DNA of 9,295 bases from an uncultured Collinsella sp. (lineage in GTDB: Bacteria > Actinomycetota > Coriobacteriia > Coriobacteriales > Coriobacteriaceae): NCBI GenBank assembly GCA_900546455.1, contig URCS01000068.1, positions 1 to 9,295 of the forward strand. The letters are read 5' to 3'. Both the position numbers and the translations under genes were made by a program. Positions 1 through 4,658 of this stretch are shown piece after piece. Numbering within the stretch: the first letter of the stretch is position 1; every line of letters starts with the position of its first letter. The notes below the pieces were generated by a model. The model ran no database searches, was not told where the DNA came from, and worked only from the letters and a program-made list of their open reading frames with translations.

Positions 1-595
1 CGCCACGCTCATCGCCGGCGTGGCCGTGGCGACCGCGCTCATGCCGCCCCTGTGCGCGGCGGGCTACGGCATCGCCATCGCAAGCGGGTCACTGTTTCTC
101 TCGGCGCTCTACGAATTTGGCATCAACGTGGTCTTTATCGCACTAGCTGCCGAAGCCGTGCTACTTCTTTTGCGCGTGCCGCTCAAGCGCGACCTCAACG
201 GCGACGGCATTGTGACCGCCGAGGAAAAAGCCGAGGTCGACGAGCTATCGCGCAAGGTGCGCCGCCGCATCATTGTGGGCACGGTAGTCTTTGCCATCCC
301 CTGCATCGTTATGACGGCGGGGTCTATTGGCTCGGCACAGGCCGGCGTGCAGGACGGCTACGGCGTCACCGAAACCACGCGCGAGCTTGCGGCGGTGCTG
401 CCAGACTTTAAGGATTACAGCGTCGCCGTCGAGACCTCGGCAACCGAAGGCGACGAGGAGGGCATCGTCGAGCGCGAGATTGTCGCCCATGTGACGACAA
501 GCGAGGCGCTTGGGGCACATGACCGTCACGTCGCCCGCAAGCTCATCGACCTCAATGTGCCCGAACTCGATCGCGTGGAGTTTGACGTGAAGTGA
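1..595 (+). CDS. DUF389 / TIGR00341 family membrane protein, C-terminal part (5' end outside window)
   Basis: The reading frame is open from the left edge (first whole codon at 2) to a TGA at 593-595, so only the C-terminal part is seen. The residues ATLIAGVAVATALMPPLCAA are characteristic of the DUF389 hydrophobic domain, a family of bacterial membrane proteins with no settled function. The GTG at 20 lies inside this conserved helix and is not the true start. Two more hydrophobic helices follow (roughly codons 25-52 and 84-105 counted from position 20). They are joined by a basic loop containing a good EF-hand-type sequence. A soluble tail of about 85 residues ends the protein. By the positive-inside rule the loop should be cytoplasmic (inference). 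The family call is firm; the substrate or role is unknown. Confidence 0.85.
   Translation, partial: ATLIAGVAVATALMPPLCAAGYGIAIASGSLFLSALYEFGINVVFIALAAEAVLLLLRVPLKRDLNGDGIVTAEEKAEVDELSRKVRRRIIVGTVVFAIPCIVMTAGSIGSAQAGVQDGYGVTETTRELAAVLPDFKDYSVAVETSATEGDEEGIVEREIVAHVTTSEALGAHDRHVARKLIDLNVPELDRVEFDVK
191..226 (+). other. EF-hand-like calcium-binding loop inside the DUF389 protein
   Basis: The twelve residues DLNGDGIVTAEE match the canonical EF-hand loop: Asp at 1, Asn at 3, Asp at 5, Gly at 6, a branched aliphatic residue at 8, Thr at 9 and Glu at 12. The loop sits between the last two membrane helices and is followed by a charged helix ending in RRR. The match is seen directly; calcium binding is inferred. 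Confidence 0.5.
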
Positions 596-669
596 TGCCG
601 GCGCGGGATGAACGCTCGCACGGATGCAAGCTACGACGAGGCGCAGACGCGATACGGACACGAGCAAAT

Positions 670-712
670 AGCGGGATGCAGTTCACACCCGCGCCCCGCT
701 CGCCGTTTTATT
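670..712 (+). terminator. possible terminator between convergent genes
   Basis: The gap at 596-720 separates two convergent genes. It contains AGCGGG at 670-675, complementary to CCCGCT at 695-700, followed after five bases by TTTTATT. The loop is long and the T tract is broken and displaced, so this is a weak candidate. Nothing else in the gap is recognised. Confidence 0.25.
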
Positions 713-720
713 GCCGTGGA

Positions 721-1170
721 TCAACTGGCCGGATCGACATCGCCAGACTCCACCATAAACGCAGGTTTGGTGCTCACCAGATAAAATCGGGTCACTTTGC
801 TATCTCTAAATAGACAGAGCTGGCCCTGCTCGCGTCGGCGTGACATATACGCCACGTGGACCGTACCGAATTCTTCGCCGTTTTCCTTCTTTAATATCAG
901 GATGTTGGGGTCATCCGTACGCTTAAACTGCCCATCTGTGCAGATTCCGTCTTGGTCGACCAGCTGCCATCGACAGTTGTCCTCCTCAAGAAAAGCCATG
1001 GTTTCCCGACTCGTTTTGTCATCCCGATAGTAACCGTCAATGGCAAACCCTTCGGAAGCGCATTCCTGCATATAGGACGTTTCTCGGCTTATAGCAAACA
1101 GCCCTGTAGCGCCCAGGAGCACAGCCAGGCAGACCACTGCAAGGGTTATCGAAATAGCGCTGCGACCCAT
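721..1170 (-). CDS. small membrane-anchored hypothetical protein (149 aa)
   Basis: I do not recognise this protein. A short basic start is followed by a hydrophobic stretch (about residues 5-27, SITLAVVCLAVLLGATGLFA), which should be an N-terminal membrane anchor or uncleaved signal. The remaining 120 or so residues are hydrophilic, probably beta-rich, and carry four cysteines (in CASEG, DNCRW, GICTDG and QLCLF) that could form disulfides outside the cell. The ATG at 1168-1170 lacks a good Shine-Dalgarno sequence of its own. It lies one base after the stop of a 12-codon upstream ORF that has one, so translation is probably coupled. A TAA lies upstream in this frame, which rules out a longer start. 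GC content looks lower (near 50% in sampled lines) than in the neighbouring genes, which may point to transfer. That it is a gene is likely; its function is unknown. Confidence 0.65.
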   Translation of the reverse strand: MGRSAISITLAVVCLAVLLGATGLFAISRETSYMQECASEGFAIDGYYRDDKTSRETMAFLEEDNCRWQLVDQDGICTDGQFKRTDDPNILILKKENGEEFGTVHVAYMSRRREQGQLCLFRDSKVTRFYLVSTKPAFMVESGDVDPAS

Positions 1171-1171
1171 G

Positions 1172-1210
1172 TTAGCCCAACCGATAGTTGTTTAACGGAG
1201 CGCGAAACAT
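1172..1210 (-). CDS. putative 12-residue leader peptide upstream of the 149-aa protein
   Basis: An ATG at 1208-1210 opens a 12-codon frame, MFRAPLNNYRLG, ending with TAA at 1172-1174. GGAGG on the minus strand (1219-1223) lies eight bases before this ATG, a good ribosome binding site and better than anything before the downstream gene. The stop is one base from the ATG of the 149-aa gene, an arrangement typical of translational coupling by reinitiation. The peptide has no run of one amino acid, so classical amino-acid attenuation is not indicated. It could also be a chance ORF. Confidence 0.4.
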   Translation of the reverse strand: MFRAPLNNYRLG

Positions 1211-1238
1211 ACCTGGAACCTCCGATATCAGGGGGAAC

Positions 1239-1258
1239 GTCGCCAGCAGGCTGGCGAC
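1239..1258. repeat. perfect inverted repeat at the likely transcription start (operator candidate)
   Basis: GTCGCCAGC at 1239-1247 is mirrored exactly by GCTGGCGAC at 1250-1258, with AG between. It lies immediately downstream of a minus-strand TATAAT, so it spans the expected start of transcription. No T tract follows on the minus strand, which argues against a terminator. A repressor binding site is the simplest reading; a stabilising 5' hairpin in the mRNA is the alternative. Confidence 0.5.
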
Positions 1259-1260
1259 AA

Positions 1261-1266
1261 ATTATA
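1261..1266 (-). promoter_or_regulatory. -10 box (TATAAT) for the leader and 149-aa gene
   Basis: The minus strand reads a perfect TATAAT here, about 50 bases before the leader ATG. No good -35 hexamer is found 16-18 bases upstream (CATATG occupies that place), so the promoter may be weak or dependent on an activator. The strict consensus, AT-rich surroundings and position ahead of a gene support the call. Confidence 0.45.
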
Positions 1267-1278
1267 TGTTTTTAACAT
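1266..1278. repeat. short palindrome ATGTT-TTT-AACAT upstream of the -10 box
   Basis: Two five-base arms are exactly complementary around a three-base spacer. The palindrome touches the upstream edge of the TATAAT box, in the -10/-35 spacer, where a regulator could bind. Being short and AT-rich, it could be chance. Confidence 0.3.
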
Positions 1279-1361
1279 CAAACCATATGGCTGCCACTCG
1301 CGGAGGGGGCATCGGCGAACGGCGTGTTTTCATACTCCATTGGTCAAACCTAAGCACGGCC

Positions 1362-3044
1362 CTACAGCTCGTACTTGTACACGCGGTAGATGTACTTTCC
1401 GGCTTTCATCTCGTAGGCGGTGATGGCCAGACCGTACCGATCGTACTCGGTAAAGGTCTTGGCCTGGCCCGAAGCCACGAGCATACTATTCGAATCGCCG
1501 ACGCGCTGTGCGCTGCTTACGTAGCCCGAGAACGGCACTGCAATCTGGTCTTCGAGCTCGTAGGTGCGGCCCGCCTCGTCCACTGTAAAGATGCGCCCAA
1601 ACGAATGCGTGCCCTTGTTGTAGTCGGTCACCACCGCGGCGCCCAGCTGGCCCCAGTCGAACTTGGGATAGCTTTCGGCCGCACCAAAGTTGTTGTCGTA
1701 CAGCAGCACCTGGTAGCAACCGGTCGTTGCCATGTCAGAACTCGGCAGATACGTCACGCTGTACTAGCCCGCATTGAGCGAAAAATCGCCCTGGGCTTGC
1801 AGCGGCTTGTCCTCAAAGCCCGAGCCGGCCCAGAAATCGGGCGAGCCCATGAGCCAGTCGACCGTGGGTGTGCCGTAGATATCGGTGAGCTTGATGACCG
1901 TCGAGGTCTCGCGCGAGCTGAGCAGGACGGTGCCGCCGCTGAGCCACTGGATCGTGTTGATATGGATCCAATCCAGGTCGCCATCCGAGGCCACCTTGGC
2001 GCTCGCTTTGAGATCGGGAAATATGTCGCCCAGGTCTACAACAAGAGAGACGGCGCCCGTTGCCATGTCAATCTTGATGATGAGGTCCTCGACGTCAACG
2101 CGCTCGCCCTCGTCTTTTTTATCGGCCGCGCGGTCGACGTCCAAGTCGGCCTCGGAGCCGGCATTGCTAGCTAGAACCAGCAGGTTGCCGTCGTCGTCGA
2201 AGGCGTAGTCATGGTGCAGCTCGTAGTCGCCGGTGCTCCAGACGTTCACCACCTGGCCGATGGCGTTGATCTGGGCCATCTTGGTAGTCGAGACGCTCAT
2301 GATCATGCTGCCGTCGCCCGGGAACAGCAGGCGATGGCTGCGGTAGCCGATGATCGGCACCTCGCCGCGAATCTGGCCCGCATTGTCGTAGAGGTACATA
2401 AAGTCAAGCTTGGACGAGTCGTTGCCCAAGATGGTAAAGAGGCCATCGGCAAGCGGCGTATTGGACTCCCCCGCCGTGACGGTGAGGTGTTTCTCCTCCT
2501 CACCCTTGAGCGCCGGCGTCTTGACGGTGAATTTCGAGGTACGGCTCGTGCCATCCTGCGCGGTGCAGGTTAGGGTTACCGTGTTTTTGTGGTTGGGAAT
2601 GAGACCGATGACCTTGAACTCGTGCTCCGTTGCCGGCGTATCGTCACCGTGGGGCGTACGGGAAAAGACATCCACTTTAGGGGAATCGGCGAATTTCTTA
2701 CGGCCGCCGACCTCGTAGGTGACGGCTACGGGATCCGCCGTTGCAAATCGCACGTAACAGCTCAGGGTATCGGTGCCAAAGGGATCGGCTTTGACAAACG
2801 GGGCAGTTTCGTCGTAGCCGCCTGCAGCGTACTCGGCATCGAGCTGTTCTTTGATGGCAGTCTGTTTCTCGACGTTGTAGGTCGCGACAATCTGATTGTG
2901 AACTTTCTTCTGTTCGTCGGTGAGTCCGTCGTCCGCGCTGGACATATCGTTCGCATCGGCTCCGGCAACAGAGCAGCCTGCAAGTCCCGCGCTCGCCAGC
3001 GCCAACGCCCCCACCGCCGTGCCAGCAAGGGCAGCACGGCGCAT
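1362..3044 (-). pseudogene. arylsulfate sulfotransferase lipoprotein, interrupted by an amber codon
   Basis: The protein resembles the arylsulfotransferase (ASST) family, which moves sulfate from one phenolic ester to another outside the membrane without PAPS. The start at 3042-3044 is chosen because AAGGAGG (3055-3061) precedes it and it begins a lipoprotein signal: MRRAALAG, a hydrophobic run, then LAGC with the lipid-bearing Cys at residue 24. A TTG at 3149 and ATGs at 3119, 3101 and 3077 are in frame but less likely. A beta-rich N-terminal domain is followed by the propeller. It keeps HHD (His277-His278), HIN (His361, Asn363) and SSR (Arg378), which fit the E. coli AssT active-site residues His252, His356 and Arg374. 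Codon 427 is TAG (1764-1766). The same frame then continues intact for 133 codons to a TAG at 1362-1364. The fragment ending at the amber would lack the last propeller blades. A point-mutation pseudogene is most likely; sequencing error or readthrough remain possible. Confidence 0.75.
1764..1766 (-). other. in-frame amber codon interrupting the arylsulfotransferase gene
   Basis: The minus-strand codons around the stop read LNAG-TAG-YSVTYLPSSD, with no change of frame on either side. A single C-to-T change from CAG (Gln) would explain it, and Gln precedes the catalytic His in ASST relatives as I recall them. No good ribosome binding site precedes a possible GTG restart at 1757, so an independently translated second half is unlikely. 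Confidence 0.8.
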
Positions 3045-3054
3045 GAACGGCCAG

Positions 3055-3061
3055 CCTCCTT
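3055..3061 (-). promoter_or_regulatory. ribosome binding site deciding the arylsulfotransferase start
   Basis: The minus strand reads AAGGAGG, ten bases before the ATG at 3042-3044. It is the strongest Shine-Dalgarno sequence near any of the in-frame candidate starts, and the chosen start begins directly with a lipoprotein signal peptide. A weaker AAGGAA lies ahead of the ATG at 3101. Confidence 0.55.
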
Positions 3062-3247
3062 CGTTACTCAATCCCATGTCGTCACCATCGAAGAATTCCA
3101 TCGCTGCCGTTTCCTTCATATTCCAGGGCACTTGCCCAACCCTGTCCAATTATGGCTCGCAGCTTAACAAACGCCCCTTAAGGCTAGCTTAGGCTCACGG
3201 CAGCCGGAGCCGTTAGCCGCAAGACGCACAGGGGGCGCAGGAATGCG

Positions 3248-3286
3248 ATGATCCGTTCTCCTCCGTCCCCGAGGGATCATTTTTTT
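3248..3286 (+). terminator. hairpin with T tract pointing rightward at the 3' end of the dehydrogenase gene
   Basis: ATGATCC at 3248-3254 pairs with GGATCAT at 3274-3280, and seven Ts run from 3280 to 3286. The T tract follows the stem only on the plus strand, while the flanking genes are both on the minus strand. The hairpin overlaps the TAA of the dehydrogenase gene (3285-3287), so it may form the 3' end of that mRNA, but there it lacks a U tract. The rest of the 3045-3284 gap shows no clear promoter; CATAAT on the minus strand just upstream of 3149 is only a weak -10 candidate. Confidence 0.35.
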
Positions 3287-4244
3287 AGTACTTGAAGAAG
3301 CCCTCGCCCGAGCTTTCGCCCAGCTTACCTTCGTCGAGCATTTTCTTGAGGACGGAGGCCATGGCCTTAAAGTTGTAGGGCATCATCATCTTTTTGAGCA
3401 GCGGGCTCACCAGACCCGGGACCTTCTGATACTGCATAACGATGTTGTAGGCCGTCTGGATGCCCACCGTGTCGAACACGCGGAACGGACCTTTGGGCGC
3501 GCCAGTGCCGCGCGTCCATGCGAGGTCGATACTCTTGGGGTCACTCACGCCCGAGACATACAGGTCAAGGCCCGAAAGCAGCCACGGTACCAACATGGAG
3601 TTGAGCAGGTAGCCGTTCTTTTCCTTGTTGACGGGAAGTGCCAACATGCGAATGTCGTTGGCGAAGTCGACGAGCTCGTCGAAGTAGCGCTTGTCGGTCT
3701 GGTCCTGGGCCATGACCTCGGTCATGTTGTTCTTCCAGATGGAATTGGCAAAGTGCAGCGACAGGTACTTCTCGGGGCGACCAGTGTACTTGGCAAAGGT
3801 GCTCGGCAGCAGCGTAGAGGAGTTCGTCACGACAACGGTCTTTTGCGGGAGGACCGGGGCGAGCTTCTTGTAGAATTCGATTTTTGCCTGGGTGTCCTCG
3901 GCCATAGACTCGATGACCAGGTCGGCGTCGGCCACGGCCTTGGCAAGATCTAACTCCAGCTTGAGCGTAGAGTAGGCACGCTCGACGGCGGCGAGCGCCG
4001 TCTCCTTGTCGAAAGGCTGGTCGCTATCGGCTATGCCGGCACACCACTCGCCCGTACCGTCCGCCATGCCCTCGATGGCAGCGATGTACTCCTCGCGAAC
4101 ATGGTCAATCTTGGGCTGGGTGCGGCCGATGCTGCCCTCGCTGCGCAGCCAAATCGTTACATCGAAGCCGCAGTAGGCAGCCTGAAAGGCAATCTGGCTT
4201 CCCAACACGCCGCCGCCGGCAACACAAACGGTCTTGTAGCTCAT
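3285..4244 (-). CDS. 3-hydroxyacyl-CoA dehydrogenase (319 aa), possibly NADP-dependent
   Basis: This cytoplasmic enzyme should interconvert 3-hydroxyacyl-CoA and 3-oxoacyl-CoA. The N-terminal Rossmann fold has GGGVLG (Gly10, Gly12, Gly15). The catalytic set aligns with the human short-chain enzyme at nearly the same spacing: Ser143 in TNSST, His164 in LHFAN, Glu176 in TEVM and Asn215 in LLNSML. The C-terminus KLGESSGEGFFKY is typical of the family. The usual Asp after the second beta strand, which holds the NAD ribose, is Leu33 here and is followed by Arg34-Ser35, suggesting NADP(H). Residues 40-90 are longer than in the roughly 282-residue butyryl-type enzymes. The ATG at 4242-4244 has AGGA seven bases upstream. 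No thiolase, crotonase or acyl-CoA dehydrogenase gene is adjacent, and a terminator separates it from the activase gene upstream, so its pathway and chain-length preference are open. Confidence 0.88.
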   Translation of the reverse strand: MSYKTVCVAGGGVLGSQIAFQAAYCGFDVTIWLRSEGSIGRTQPKIDHVREEYIAAIEGMADGTGEWCAGIADSDQPFDKETALAAVERAYSTLKLELDLAKAVADADLVIESMAEDTQAKIEFYKKLAPVLPQKTVVVTNSSTLLPSTFAKYTGRPEKYLSLHFANSIWKNNMTEVMAQDQTDKRYFDELVDFANDIRMLALPVNKEKNGYLLNSMLVPWLLSGLDLYVSGVSDPKSIDLAWTRGTGAPKGPFRVFDTVGIQTAYNIVMQYQKVPGLVSPLLKKMMMPYNFKAMASVLKKMLDEGKLGESSGEGFFKY

Positions 4245-4320
4245 GGGACGGTCCTCTCTTACGTAATTCCATAGATGTGTATTTATTCAACCGTAAGGAG
4301 GACGCGCGCTGGGGGTTGGT

Positions 4321-4349
4321 TCTATAAACGGACGGTAATTTGCGGCGAA
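4321..4349 (-). promoter_or_regulatory. weak promoter candidate for the 3-hydroxyacyl-CoA dehydrogenase
   Basis: The minus strand has TTCGCC (4344-4349) and TATAGA (4321-4326) with a 17-base spacer, about 75 bases before the start codon. The -10 is good but the -35 matches only half of the consensus. TTGAAT nearer the gene (about 4285-4290) is an alternative -35 but lacks a good -10. Confidence 0.25.
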
Positions 4350-4412
4350 CGGCTACATCTGTTCATTAACTCTCGATTTTGAGGGCATTTTTTGGCGCTG
4401 CTGAACCGCTGT

Positions 4413-4541
4413 TTTCGGAAGTGCGGGGAAAAATCGGGTTTCGCCGACCAGACCGGCTTTTTTTAAAACAAAACCGCAGGTCGCGAGAGTCTAAAAAGGC
4501 GGTGCGCTCGGGAGGTTCGCGTTTTCCCCGCACTTCCGAAA
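4413..4541. repeat. 129-bp element with perfect 20-bp terminal inverted repeats (MITE-like)
   Basis: The 20 bases at 4413-4432 (TTTCGGAAG...GGGGAAAA) are the exact reverse complement of 4522-4541. The 89 bases between them contain small hairpins and homopolymer tracts, including GCCG (4443-4446) pairing with CGGC (4454-4457) followed by seven Ts. On the minus strand TCGG/CCGA is followed by TTTTT. No transposase is present and I see no clear target-site duplication. The shape fits a small non-autonomous mobile element or a dispersed palindromic repeat; a large bidirectional terminator structure is the alternative. Confidence 0.65.
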
Positions 4542-4593
4542 TTCGAGTGCATAGAAGGCTGCGACAAAACGATTTACGCAACATATGTCCAGC

Positions 4594-4630
4594 AAAAACG
4601 GGTGGTAACCGGTACGGCTATCACCCGTTT
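4594..4630 (-). terminator. rho-independent terminator of the activase gene
   Basis: On the minus strand, AAACGGGTGATA (4619-4630) pairs with TACCACCCGTTT (4596-4607) with one mismatched or wobble position, and a small inner CCG/CGG stem closes the loop. A TTTTT tract ends at 4594. It begins 28 bases after the stop codon of the large activase gene, so transcription probably ends before the dehydrogenase gene. Confidence 0.85.
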
Positions 4631-4658
4631 GCCTCACATCCAGCCCAAAGCAGGCCAG

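Larger units (their letters stand above)
4245..4658. other. 414-base intergenic region between the activase and dehydrogenase genes
   Basis: Read in the minus direction it holds the terminator of the activase gene (4594-4630), a 129-bp inverted-repeat element (4413-4541), then about 170 bases leading to the dehydrogenase with only a weak promoter candidate. Small frames in this stretch overlap the inverted repeat and have no convincing ribosome binding sites, so none is called as a gene. Confidence 0.6.

Noticed and set aside
1239..1258. Inverted repeat as terminator of the sulfotransferase gene
   Set aside because: On the minus strand no T tract follows the stem, and a TATAAT box sits directly before it, so an operator at the next gene's promoter fits better.
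1362..1757. Separate 131-residue gene downstream of the sulfotransferase
   Set aside because: It is in the same frame as the sulfotransferase, separated only by the amber codon and two further codons, continues the ASST fold, and has no good ribosome binding site before its GTG. It is the 3' part of the same gene.
1764..1766. Pyrrolysine insertion at the amber codon
   Set aside because: Nothing in the window points to pyrrolysine machinery, ASST proteins are not known to use it, and the gene also ends in TAG, which would be poor design for an amber-decoding host.
1188..2174. Plus-strand open frame (328 codons) opposite the sulfotransferase gene
   Set aside because: It lies antisense to the ASST frame and has no recognisable motif; the minus frame carries the signal peptide and the ASST motifs.
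4105..4290. Small minus-strand frame overlapping the dehydrogenase start
   Set aside because: It starts at a TTG with no Shine-Dalgarno sequence and overlaps the conserved Rossmann fold in another frame.
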